From Acetobacter suratthaniensis (GTDB taxonomy: Bacteria > Pseudomonadota > Alphaproteobacteria > Acetobacterales > Acetobacteraceae), in contig NZ_JAFVMG010000006.1 of NCBI RefSeq assembly GCF_017377745.1, forward strand, positions 62,001-126,000: a stretch of 64,000 nt of DNA. The letters run 5' to 3'. The notes beneath the pieces were generated by a model, which did no database searches, was not told the DNA's origin, and saw only the letters and a program-made list of their open reading frames with translations. A program made the position numbers and the translations under genes. This document shows positions 56,544 to 64,000 of this stretch, one piece after another (the first letter of the stretch is position 1; every line of letters begins with the position of its first letter).

Positions 56544-57320
56544 TTATGAGACAGCCTTTTTATCATGCGCCACAATAGGGCGCCGCAGAAGATAAATATC
56601 CATGATCCAGCCATGCTCTTTACGGGCCTGCGCCCGTGTTTGCATGATTTCATCCGCCATGTCAGATAATGGGCCTGACAACAGGATCTGCTCTGGCATG
56701 CCCACATAGGCTCCCCAGTAAATCTGCACATCCGTAGGGTCGATATGGCTGAAAGAACATTCTCCATCGAGCAGAATAATCAGCGTATCCACACCATCGG
56801 GCCATCCTTTTTCGCGCAGGTGGCGTCCCGTGGTGACCATAAAGGCCGCACCGATTTCATTCAGGGCGATGGTATGCGCTGCCGTAAGCGCATTAATGGA
56901 CATAATACCCGGAATACTGCGTATCTGCTCTGGTGGCAGCAGGCGTGCGGCAATTCTGAGTGTGCTGTCATACAAAGCAGGATCGCCCCATACCAGAAGT
57001 GCTACTCTTCCCCCCTGCGGTAGATGAGCCTGAATAGTCCTGCTCCATACAGCCGCTATGGCATCGTGCCAGTCTTCCACGCCTTGCTGATAATCCGCAT
57101 TGGCCGCATCGCGCACCGGCATGTCGAAGGAGGCAATTTTTGTGTCCGGGTTGGTCAACACATCGCTACAGAGCGTTTCGCGTAAAGTGGCCAGATCTGC
57201 CTTGGCTTTTCCTTTGCGTGGAATAAGAATCAGGTCTGCCTTGTTGATTTCCCGAATGGCCGCCAGTGTCAGGTGTTCAGGGTTGCCGGTGCCTATCCCG
57301 ATAAGCGAGAGCGTGATCAT
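56544..57320 (-). CDS. cobF: Precorrin-6A synthase (deacetylating)
   Basis: CobF methylates C-1 of precorrin-5 and releases the acetyl group, giving precorrin-6A in the aerobic cobalamin route. The 258-residue SAM-dependent tetrapyrrole methylase starts LIGIGTGNPEHLTLAAIREI and contains ADLILIPRKGK, MSINALTAAHTIALNEIG and the conserved GDPALYDS. ATG 57320 follows GGAGG. It is the last gene of the minus-strand cob operon. The presence of cobF marks the aerobic pathway. Confidence 0.9.
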   Translation of the reverse strand: MITLSLIGIGTGNPEHLTLAAIREINKADLILIPRKGKAKADLATLRETLCSDVLTNPDTKIASFDMPVRDAANADYQQGVEDWHDAIAAVWSRTIQAHLPQGGRVALLVWGDPALYDSTLRIAARLLPPEQIRSIPGIMSINALTAAHTIALNEIGAAFMVTTGRHLREKGWPDGVDTLIILLDGECSFSHIDPTDVQIYWGAYVGMPEQILLSGPLSDMADEIMQTRAQARKEHGWIMDIYLLRRPIVAHDKKAVS

Positions 57321-57361
57321 GTATTGGCCTCCGTAGTGAGCCGTGGTCAGGGGAGAGCCGT

Positions 57362-58684
57362 TCATGTGACATCGGCAATAAAATGGAAAAATGTACCCGT
57401 TGCTGTCCCTCTGCGTGAACCGGTTTCAGGCACGGGGGCGCCGTTTGCATCCACCACATGGGCCAGAGGCTGATCGGGCTGCGCGGTGATGGTCGCATAG
57501 TGGAACTCATGTCCCCGCAGCCGCTGGCCTGTTTTGCGGCCGGGCATTGGCCCATCAAGCGTTGCCAGCCTGTAACCCAGATGCATGCGACGCTTTGCGA
57601 ACGATGTCTGTAACCCCAGAAGCCCTGCCATACGATGCGTTACACCCTCTGCATCCGTCAGGGTTTCTCCCATAACCATATATCCTCCGCATTCGCCATG
57701 CACCGGATGGGTTTGGGCATACTGTCGCAATCCATCGAGAAAATGTCGGGCATTAGCCAGCACACCCGCATGAAGTTCAGGATACCCACCGGGGAGCCAG
57801 CAAAGGTCAGAAGTCGGGTGCGGGGCTTCGTCAGCCAGAGGTGAAAAGGGAAGAATATCCGCCCCAGCCCGCCGCCACTGTGTCAGGAGATGCGGATATA
57901 TAAAGGAAAACCCCCGATCCTGCGCCAAGGCGATACGCTGCCCCGGCGGGGCAATGAATGGCAGCGGCGTACAGGCCGATGATCCAGCTGCCAGTTGCAG
58001 GAGACGTTCCAATGCAACATGGCGGCCAATAAACGCTGCCAGCGCTGCCAGTGTCGCATGAAGTTGTTCATGCTCCCCTGCCTGCACCAGACCGAGATGA
58101 CGTTCAGGCAGGGTCAGGTCAGTCTGGCGTGGCAGAACCCCCAACACCTCAATGCCAACCTGCGCCATACCAGCACGGGCCAGTGCCTCATGGCGGGGGC
58201 TTGCAACCCTGTTCAGAATAACACCCGCCAACTGGACATCGGGCCGAAAGGTAGCAAACCCCTTGGCGATAGCCGCAGCAGATTGCGCCTGCCCTGAAAC
58301 ATCGAGCACCAGCACCACTGGCCACCCCATCATGGCGGCCATATCGGCACTCGCTCCGTTGCCACATGCGCCGGGAGTAGCCACACCATCAAACAGCCCC
58401 ATCGAGCCTTCAGCAATAATCAGGTCGGCCCCATCAGCCGTGCTGACCAGCCCACTCATAGAGTGGGCTTCCATTGCCCAGCTATCCAGATTGAAAGAGG
58501 GTTTGCCTGATGCTGCGGTATGAAAGGCCGGGTCTATGTAATCCGGGCCGTTCTTGAAAGCCCTGACATCCAGTCCCTGCGCCCGATAGGCAGCCAGCAG
58601 GCCGAGCGTCAGGGTTGTTTTACCTGACCCCGAAGCCGGTGCGGCAATGACCAACCCACCGGGTTTGCCGGTTTTAGCGCTCAT
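57362..58684 (-). CDS. cobB: Cobyrinate / hydrogenobyrinate a,c-diamide synthase
   Basis: The 440-residue ATP- and glutamine-dependent amidase adds amides at the a and c side chains. The N-terminal dethiobiotin-synthase-like ATPase has [19 protein letters not shown] and [13 protein letters not shown]. The C-terminal class-I glutamine amidotransferase has LPGGYPELH and the nucleophile Cys in [12 protein letters not shown]. In the aerobic route the substrate is hydrogenobyrinate. It overlaps the cobM stop by four bases; cobF starts 41 bases downstream. Confidence 0.93.
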   Translation of the reverse strand: MSAKTGKPGGLVIAAPASGSGKTTLTLGLLAAYRAQGLDVRAFKNGPDYIDPAFHTAASGKPSFNLDSWAMEAHSMSGLVSTADGADLIIAEGSMGLFDGVATPGACGNGASADMAAMMGWPVVLVLDVSGQAQSAAAIAKGFATFRPDVQLAGVILNRVASPRHEALARAGMAQVGIEVLGVLPRQTDLTLPERHLGLVQAGEHEQLHATLAALAAFIGRHVALERLLQLAAGSSACTPLPFIAPPGQRIALAQDRGFSFIYPHLLTQWRRAGADILPFSPLADEAPHPTSDLCWLPGGYPELHAGVLANARHFLDGLRQYAQTHPVHGECGGYMVMGETLTDAEGVTHRMAGLLGLQTSFAKRRMHLGYRLATLDGPMPGRKTGQRLRGHEFHYATITAQPDQPLAHVVDANGAPVPETGSRRGTATGTFFHFIADVT

Positions 58685-59463
58685 GGGTTTTGCGGAAAAC
58701 GGGGCTGCGTACCCACCGGGCGATAGCGCCGGTCGTAATCAGCCGCATACAGGCGACTTTCCTCAAACGCGCCTGCCGCCAGAGGAGCGCCAACCAGAAT
58801 AAGTGCTGTACGCTCCATCTGTTGCGCAATCTCCAGGTCAAGAGTGCCTAATGTCGCGCGCACGATCCGCTCATCCGGCCAGCTTGCCCGCCACACCACA
58901 GCAATGGGGCATTCAGCCCCATAATGTGGCAGCAATTCGCTGATAACGCGCGGCAACACATGCACCGACAGGTGGATGGCCAGTGTGGCGCCAGTTTGCG
59001 CAAAAGCACTCAGGGTCTCACGTTCCGGCATGGCACTGGCCCGGCCGGATGTACGCGTCAACACCACGGACTGCGCAACACCGGGACGGGTCAACTCCAC
59101 ATCCAGTGCGGCCGCTGCTGCTGCGAAAGACGGCACACCGGGTGTAATATCATAAGGAATACCCAGCGCCTGAAGGCGGCGTATCTGTTCCCCCATGGCC
59201 GACCACACAGAAAGGTCGCCCGAATGTAACCGGGCAATATCCTGCCCGATAGCATGGGCGGAGGAGATTTCCTCGATGATGTCATCCAAGGATAAGGGAG
59301 CTGTGTTGATAACCCGAGTACCCGGCGCACAATGTTCCAGAACCCCTTCGGGAATGAGCGACCCTGCATACAGACAGACGGGACTTTGAGCGATCAACTT
59401 TGCACCGCGCAGTGTCAGAAGATCGGGCGCACCCGGCCCGGCACCGATAAAATGAACTGTCAT
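58681..59463 (-). CDS. cobM: Precorrin-4 C11-methyltransferase
   Basis: CobM transfers a methyl group from SAM to C-11 of precorrin-4. The 260-residue product starts [19 protein letters not shown] and contains [27 protein letters not shown] and [13 protein letters not shown], all typical of the CobM/CbiF branch. It overlaps cobE upstream and cobB downstream by four bases each, so the run is translationally coupled. Confidence 0.94.
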   Translation of the reverse strand: MTVHFIGAGPGAPDLLTLRGAKLIAQSPVCLYAGSLIPEGVLEHCAPGTRVINTAPLSLDDIIEEISSAHAIGQDIARLHSGDLSVWSAMGEQIRRLQALGIPYDITPGVPSFAAAAAALDVELTRPGVAQSVVLTRTSGRASAMPERETLSAFAQTGATLAIHLSVHVLPRVISELLPHYGAECPIAVVWRASWPDERIVRATLGTLDLEIAQQMERTALILVGAPLAAGAFEESRLYAADYDRRYRPVGTQPRFPQNP

Positions 59464-59861
59464 GCTCCCATAAGTCCTTCTGTCTCAGCCCATGCTGCAC
59501 TGGCTGTGCCGTCAGTCGATACAATACGCGCCACAATAATCTGAGCCCCATGCCCCGCAGCCAGCAGGGCCGTGGCTTCGGCCACACTCCCCGTGCCGAA
59601 AAGTGCCTGAATACGGGGGGAGCCTGTAGGGGTTACAACCCCAGCAAGCCGGTTTTCATCTACCCCCATAACAGGCAGCCCATGATCCCGCGCAAGAGCC
59701 AGCAAAGCAGGATTCTGCACCCGTCGGGCCAATGTCGCCACGGCATCTGGCAAGGAATGCTGAGCGTTATGTGAGCGGGCTTGATCCAGCACACCACGCA
59801 TAACCTGTTCAAGAGCTTCACGCGGGGCATGGGGACGCAGACCAAAGCCCACCACCCTCAT
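59460..59861 (-). CDS. cobE: Cobalamin biosynthesis protein CobE (CbiG C-terminal type)
   Basis: The roughly 133-residue protein corresponds to the C-terminal domain of CbiG, with [17 protein letters not shown] and [19 protein letters not shown]. CobE is required for cobalamin synthesis in aerobes, but its exact role is not settled. ATG 59861 overlaps the cobL stop in ATGA, favouring this start over an in-frame alternative at 59903. The stop overlaps the cobM start. Confidence 0.85.
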   Translation of the reverse strand: MRVVGFGLRPHAPREALEQVMRGVLDQARSHNAQHSLPDAVATLARRVQNPALLALARDHGLPVMGVDENRLAGVVTPTGSPRIQALFGTGSVAEATALLAAGHGAQIIVARIVSTDGTASAAWAETEGLMGA

Positions 59862-61087
59862 CGGGTCACGCTCCACTGCACAACAGGGCGGGAAGGGGAC
59901 CACCCACGCATACGGCCCAAAGGCTGGGATTCAGCGAGTTCGATGCGCAGCAGGCTCCCCCCGGCACGGGCGTGCCATGTGGCCAACAGGGTTTCGGTTT
60001 CCAGCGTTACGGCGTTGATAACAATCCGGGCTCCCATCGGCACCTGTGCCCAGAGCCGTTCCAGCAGGGCTTCGTTCGCACCGCCTCCAATGAAAACTGC
60101 CTCTGGTAGCCTATGCGGAAAACTCTCTGCCGTATCTGCCTGCAATACACTCAGCCTGTGCTCCACCCCAAACCGGGCGGCATTGGCACGAATACGCATG
60201 CAACGTTCCAGATCACGTTCAACAGCACAGGCTTGTCCACCCGCCAGACACCACTCCACGCTGATGGAGCCAGAGCCAGCCCCCAGATCCCACAACACTG
60301 CGTTGGGCCGTGGCGCCAGTGCCGAGAGGGTTAGCGCACGCATGGGGCGCTTGGTAATCTGGCCATCATGGGTGAACAGATCATCCGGCAAACCAAAGCC
60401 GACAGGCAGACCCGCAGCATCTGGCCCTTCGCCACACACAGACAGAGCTACTGCGACGGGTGCCTGAATATCCGCGAAAGCAAAACTATCAGCCTGCGCA
60501 GTTCTTATACGCTCGTTTGCTCCCCCCAAGGATTCCATGATGTGCAAGCGGCTTGAGCCAAAACCCCGCTCGTTCAACCAGCGGGCCAGTTCTTCAGGTG
60601 CTTTGCCGTCACGCAGAAGGCAAATTGCTCGCCCGCCAGTGCGCAGAACAGGCACAAGCCGCTCGAAAGGCGCTGCGTGCAGGCCCAGACAGGGCGTTTC
60701 TTCCAACCGCCAGCCCATACGCGCAGCAACCCATGAGAACGTCGAGGGAGCCGGGTAGGCACACCATTCACCCGGGACGAGATGGGCACACAGGCTACCG
60801 CCCGCGCCATGCCAGAATGGATCGCCTGAAGCCAGAACTGCCACTTTGCGCCCGCGCAAAGCCAGAACTGCCTCTATGCTGAAAGGTACGGGCCAAGGGG
60901 TAGCTTTAGGAGAGAGCTCCAGCCCGGCGAGGGCCAGATGGCGCGGCGCACCAAAAACCACCTCGGCCTTATCCAGCGCTGCACGGCTTGCCGGAGCAAG
61001 GGCTTCAAGCCTATCTTCGCCAATGCCAATGATAGACAGCCAGGGAATGACAGTGCCGCAGGTATCGGGGTCAGACACGACACGCAT
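59858..61087 (-). CDS. cobL: Precorrin-6B C5,15-methyltransferase (decarboxylating)
   Basis: CobL methylates C-5 and C-15 and decarboxylates the C-12 acetate of precorrin-6B to give precorrin-8. The roughly 409-residue fusion has an N-terminal CbiE methylase half (LSIIGIGEDRLEAL, VLASGDPFWHGAG) and a C-terminal CbiT half (LWDLGAGSGSISVEWCLAGG). I start it at ATG 61087, where the conserved part begins; GTG 61078 is possible. Its 5' end overlaps the divergent cobK start by about 40 bases. Confidence 0.92.
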   Translation of the reverse strand: MRVVSDPDTCGTVIPWLSIIGIGEDRLEALAPASRAALDKAEVVFGAPRHLALAGLELSPKATPWPVPFSIEAVLALRGRKVAVLASGDPFWHGAGGSLCAHLVPGEWCAYPAPSTFSWVAARMGWRLEETPCLGLHAAPFERLVPVLRTGGRAICLLRDGKAPEELARWLNERGFGSSRLHIMESLGGANERIRTAQADSFAFADIQAPVAVALSVCGEGPDAAGLPVGFGLPDDLFTHDGQITKRPMRALTLSALAPRPNAVLWDLGAGSGSISVEWCLAGGQACAVERDLERCMRIRANAARFGVEHRLSVLQADTAESFPHRLPEAVFIGGGANEALLERLWAQVPMGARIVINAVTLETETLLATWHARAGGSLLRIELAESQPLGRMRGWSPSRPVVQWSVTR

Positions 61088-61844
61088 CCTGTTGCTGGGC
61101 GGCACAAGCGAAGCCTCGCAGATGGCCCGCGCTCTGGCAGCTACGGGGCGCAGGGCCATTTTTTCCTATGCTGGGCGCACCGCTACCCCTATCAGCCAGC
61201 CTCTGCCAACCCGGATTGGTGGCTTTGGTGGCATAGCGGGGTTGGCCGCCTATCTGCGGGCGGAAAACATTACGCATGTTATCGACGCAACGCATCCGTT
61301 CGCGGCACAGATGAGTGCTAACGCTGTTGCGGCCTGCTCCATGACAGGCACCGCCCTGTGCGCACTGGAACGCCCCGCATGGGAATCCGGACAGGGTGAC
61401 CGATGGGTATCTGTGCCCGACACCGCAGGGGCGGCAAAAGCTTTGCCAGAGCGCCCGGCACGGGTATTTCTGGCCATCGGCCGCCAAACGCTGGAGACTT
61501 TTGCCTGCCGTAGCCAGCATTTCTATTTGCTGCGGCTGGTTGATACCCCCGAAGCCCCCTTGCCGCTGCCCCATGCGCAGGCCGTTATAGCACGTGGCCC
61601 CTTTACTCTGGCCGAAGACCTGCAACTGCTGCGCACGCACGCCATCACCCATATCGTTGCCAAAAATGCCGGAGGAGCGGGTGCCCGTGCCAAACTCGAT
61701 GCCGCGCGTGAACTCGGCTTGCCGGTTATCCTGATCGACCGCCCGGCTGTGCCGCCCCGTCTGCTCAGGCACAACGTAGAGGATGTCATGCACTGGCTTG
61801 ATCATGGCCCAGCCACAGGAGCCGCTATAGAGCGTGGTGTATAA
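61047..61844 (+). CDS. cobK: Precorrin-6A reductase
   Basis: CobK reduces precorrin-6A to precorrin-6B with NADPH. The roughly 265-residue protein has the N-terminal RILLLGGTSEASQMA, the central IGGFGGIAGLAAYL and THVIDATHPFAAQMSANA, and the C-terminal HIVAKNAGGAGARAKLDAA. It is the only plus-strand gene in the cob cluster. It overlaps the 5' end of cobL (divergent) and the last 43 bases of cobJ (convergent). ATG 61047 has an AGGG four bases away; GTG 61053 is another option. Confidence 0.92.
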   Translation: MTVPQVSGSDTTRILLLGGTSEASQMARALAATGRRAIFSYAGRTATPISQPLPTRIGGFGGIAGLAAYLRAENITHVIDATHPFAAQMSANAVAACSMTGTALCALERPAWESGQGDRWVSVPDTAGAAKALPERPARVFLAIGRQTLETFACRSQHFYLLRLVDTPEAPLPLPHAQAVIARGPFTLAEDLQLLRTHAITHIVAKNAGGAGARAKLDAARELGLPVILIDRPAVPPRLLRHNVEDVMHWLDHGPATGAAIERGV

Positions 61845-62554
61845 ACCCAACGCCCGACCTGCCGTGTTTGACTGTTGCCAACGATTACCACCGTGCGCAT
61901 ATCCGCCATATCGGGCGTGGCCTGTTCGAGCGTGACAGTCCGTAGAGTTTCATCGGGGGTGCTGACAGCGCGGGCGAAAGTAATCAGACGCTGGCTTTCG
62001 CATTCCTCACGCAGGATTTCGAGCACACGCTCAAACTGATGTGGGCGGCTTTTGCTGCGCGGGTTGTAAAACGCCATGGCAAAGTCACCCCGCGCCGCCA
62101 TGCGCAGCCGTTGCTCAACCACACTCCACGGTTTGAGGTTATCTGACAGATTGATCGCGCAGAAATCATGGCCCAGCGGTGCCCCCGCACGGGCTGCGGC
62201 GGCCAGCATGGCGGTAATTCCGGGCAGAATGCGGATATTCACCATCGTGTCGGAAGATTCAGCGTCCAGCACTTCGAAGAGGGCAGACGCCATAGCGAAA
62301 ACCCCCGGATCGCCCGATGAGACGATAACTGCATGGCGGCCCTGCCGGGCCAGTTCCAGTGCATGGCGGGCGCGGGTGAGTTCTTCACGGTTGTCGCTGG
62401 GGTGCAGGCTCAGCCCCGGCCTCGGGGCAATGCGCCCCACATAGGGAATATAACCCAGAATATCCGTGGCCATGTCCAATGCCGCCTGCACTTCAGGTGT
62501 AACCAGCATGGGATCACCCGGCCCCAGCCCCGCGACAACAACACTCCCGCTCAT
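61802..62554 (-). CDS. cobJ: Precorrin-3B C17-methyltransferase
   Basis: CobJ methylates C-17 and drives ring contraction of precorrin-3B to precorrin-4. The 250-residue product starts VVVAGLGPGDPMLVTPEV and contains YIPYVGRI, IVSSGDPGVFAMA, LPGITAMLAAAARAGAPLGHDFCAINLSD in part and AFYNPRSKSR, all CobJ/CbiH marks. It overlaps the cobI stop by four bases, and its 3' end overlaps cobK on the other strand by 43 bases. Confidence 0.94.
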   Translation of the reverse strand: MSGSVVVAGLGPGDPMLVTPEVQAALDMATDILGYIPYVGRIAPRPGLSLHPSDNREELTRARHALELARQGRHAVIVSSGDPGVFAMASALFEVLDAESSDTMVNIRILPGITAMLAAAARAGAPLGHDFCAINLSDNLKPWSVVEQRLRMAARGDFAMAFYNPRSKSRPHQFERVLEILREECESQRLITFARAVSTPDETLRTVTLEQATPDMADMRTVVIVGNSQTRQVGRWVYTPRSIAAPVAGP

Positions 62555-63327
62555 GGCTGCGCCCCATGGCTTTGCGCTACAGGTAGCACGTCCGTCCTAT
62601 CCCGCCGCTCCGGCCTCCGGCCATTGCCATGTACCAGCACAATTGCGAAGTAAGGACAGTCCTGCTCGGCGGCATCCACCAGACGGAGCACCCGTTGGTT
62701 GGGCATGGTACCCCGTTCAACCAACCACGCCCGCTCCAGCAAGCCAGTCTGGGTCAGTGCACGCCTTATTTTTGGCAGGTTCCGCCCAGTTTTCATGATC
62801 ACCAGAGCATCAGCCTGACGCATGTGATGCACAAGAGCGCTTTCGGACAAGGTGCCGGGCAATACGGCCAGCACATCATCCCCACAGGTAATCGGCTGAC
62901 CTGTCGCGTGCCAGCAGCCGGTCATACCCGGAATGCCCGGTACAATCTCCACAGGGCAGCGCCCCTGCAAGCGGGCATGCAGATGAATGAATGAACCGTA
63001 CAGGAAGGGGTCTCCTTCGCACAGGACAATGACATCATGCTGCTGTGCCATCTGACACAGGCGATCGGCCCACTCATCGTAAAAACTTGCCAGCAGGTCG
63101 TTATAATCGACGCAGGCAAAGGTAATCTCGGTCGTGACGGGATATTCCATAGGATATTCCGTTACATCCGGGTGCAGCATCCCCTCCACAATCCGGCGAG
63201 CCTGCCCCATCTGTCCAGCCTTGCGGAAATAGGCGACATGCAGCCCCGCCTCAATCAGTCGGGCCGCTTTGCGGCTCATCAGATCGGGGTCTCCCGGCCC
63301 CAGCCCCACGCATGTAATCGTGCCCAT
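62551..63327 (-). CDS. cobI: Precorrin-2 C20-methyltransferase
   Basis: CobI methylates C-20 of precorrin-2 to precorrin-3A. The 258-residue product starts TITCVGLGPGDPDLMSRKAARLI and contains FACVDYNDLLASFYDEWAD, VLCEGDPFLYGSFIHLHARL and VPGIPGMTGCWHATGQP. ATG 63327 follows GGGAG at eight bases; the frame extends upstream to 63369 but over the end of cobH. It starts four bases after the cobH stop and overlaps cobJ. Confidence 0.94.
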   Translation of the reverse strand: MGTITCVGLGPGDPDLMSRKAARLIEAGLHVAYFRKAGQMGQARRIVEGMLHPDVTEYPMEYPVTTEITFACVDYNDLLASFYDEWADRLCQMAQQHDVIVLCEGDPFLYGSFIHLHARLQGRCPVEIVPGIPGMTGCWHATGQPITCGDDVLAVLPGTLSESALVHHMRQADALVIMKTGRNLPKIRRALTQTGLLERAWLVERGTMPNQRVLRLVDAAEQDCPYFAIVLVHGNGRRPERRDRTDVLPVAQSHGAQP

Positions 63328-63331
63328 GAAG

Positions 63332-63961
63332 TTACTCCCTGTCACAGGCCAGCGCGTTGACCGCAGCAACCGTCATAGCCGACCCGCCCAACCGCCCCCG
63401 AACAATCAGGGCCGGGCAGGGGGCATCCGCCAGCAGGGCTTCTTTTGATTCTGCTGCCCCTACAAAACCCACCGGGCAACCAATAATGGCGGCAGGGCGG
63501 GGGCAGGCCGGGTCTTCCAGCATATTCAGCAGGTGAAACAGCGCTGTGGGCGCGTTGCCAATGGCGACAATGCTGCCCGCAAGGAATGGCCGCCATAATT
63601 CGATAGCCGCCGCAGAGCGCGTTGTACCCATGCTCCGTGCAAGCTCCGGTACCGTGGGTTCATGCAGGGTGCAGATCACGCGGTTCTGCGCAGGCAGGCG
63701 TGAGCGAGTAATGCCTTCTGAAACCATACGCGCATCACACAGAATGGGTGCGCCAGCCTGTAAGGCTGCCCGGGCTGTTTCAGCCATGCCGGGTGTAAAA
63801 ATAACGTTTTCTTCCAGCCCCACCATGCCAGCCGCGTGAATCATGCGCACGACAACCTGTTCTTCAGTCGGGCTGAACCCTTCGAGCGTGGCTTCAGCCC
63901 GGATAATGGAGAAAGACTGGCGGTAGATGGCCGCGCCATCGGTTTCAAAGCAGTGGGGCAT
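63332..63961 (-). CDS. cobH: Precorrin-8X methylmutase
   Basis: CobH moves the methyl group from C-11 to C-12, converting precorrin-8 to hydrogenobyrinate. The 209-residue protein contains the catalytic-His segment RMIHAAGMVGLEENVIF, ILCDARMVSEGITRSRLP, and AIIGCPVGFVGAAESKEAL. The complete family length is present. Its ATG overlaps the stop of the preceding gene in ATGA, so it continues a coupled operon entering from the right. Confidence 0.95.
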   Translation of the reverse strand: MPHCFETDGAAIYRQSFSIIRAEATLEGFSPTEEQVVVRMIHAAGMVGLEENVIFTPGMAETARAALQAGAPILCDARMVSEGITRSRLPAQNRVICTLHEPTVPELARSMGTTRSAAAIELWRPFLAGSIVAIGNAPTALFHLLNMLEDPACPRPAAIIGCPVGFVGAAESKEALLADAPCPALIVRGRLGGSAMTVAAVNALACDRE

Positions 63962-64000
63962 CAGTCCTTGGTCATCAGCTCGGGGTGGGCACGCAACCTT
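63961..64000 (-). CDS. C-terminal end of the gene preceding cobH (partial)
   Basis: Only the last 12 codons are visible, ending RAHPELMTKD and TGA (minus strand, 63963-63961), in ATGA overlap with cobH. In aerobic cob operons the gene before cobH is often cobG (precorrin-3B synthase), but the fragment is too short to tell. Confidence 0.4.
   Translation of the reverse strand, partial: RLRAHPELMTKD

Overview
The window looks like chromosomal core DNA from an alphaproteobacterium, most likely an acetic acid bacterium (Acetobacteraceae). The signs are moderately high GC, an OprB-type sugar porin, an aerobic-type cobalamin cluster, a CenR-like response regulator, RND efflux genes and a cytochrome bd oxidase. 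The genus cannot be fixed from this sequence alone. Coding density is high. I saw no rRNA, tRNA, insertion sequence, prophage or CRISPR array.

Layout, left to right. (1) 1-6.4 kb: tail of an acyl-CoA thioesterase, folD, a HAD phosphatase, a dimethylglycine/sarcosine dehydrogenase-like FAD-GcvT fusion with a choline-kinase-like phosphotransferase, and a zinc alcohol dehydrogenase. FolD and the dehydrogenase both handle one-carbon units on folate. (2) 6.6-17.1 kb: a tripartite RND efflux operon, an MFS exporter, an OprB porin and a DctA-type symporter. (3) 17.4-29.6 kb: a nitrogen-scavenging block. It holds the full urease operon ureDABCEFG and, convergent to it, a polyamine-type ABC importer operon ending in a metallo-beta-lactamase-fold hydrolase. 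A LysR regulator with a perfect FNR-type box follows, then an agmatinase/guanidinobutyrase-family ureohydrolase. The ureohydrolase would release urea and urease would split it. (4) 29.7-36.4 kb: a DeoR regulator, hisN, a THUMP rRNA methyltransferase, an operon of nadA, nadC and a NUDIX-fold regulator, and a secreted-type ABM protein.

(5) 36.5-43.3 kb: a cytochrome bd operon, cydD-cydC-cydA-cydB, followed by two very small membrane-protein genes. One is a CydX-like protein with an extra N-terminal helix. The other is a 32-residue protein I do not recognise. (6) 43.3-50.1 kb: the least understood part. Two divergent gene pairs encode a circularly permuted ATP-grasp ligase with an alpha-E protein, and a transglutaminase-like protein with a zinc-ribbon metallopeptidase. 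Next to them lie two dipeptide-type ABC permeases that have no ATPase or binding protein nearby. (7) 50.2-56.4 kb: a small unknown gene, an aminotransferase, guaB, an RsmB-like methyltransferase, an atypical L,D-transpeptidase, a CenR-like response regulator and an AT-rich unknown gene. (8) 56.5-64 kb: a late aerobic cobalamin operon on the minus strand (cobH, I, J, L, E, M, B, F) with cobK inserted in antisense and overlapping both neighbours.

The strongest candidates for new biology are the ATP-grasp/alpha-E/transglutaminase/peptidase locus, the two small genes after cydB, and the linked guanidino-compound import, ureohydrolase and urease block.
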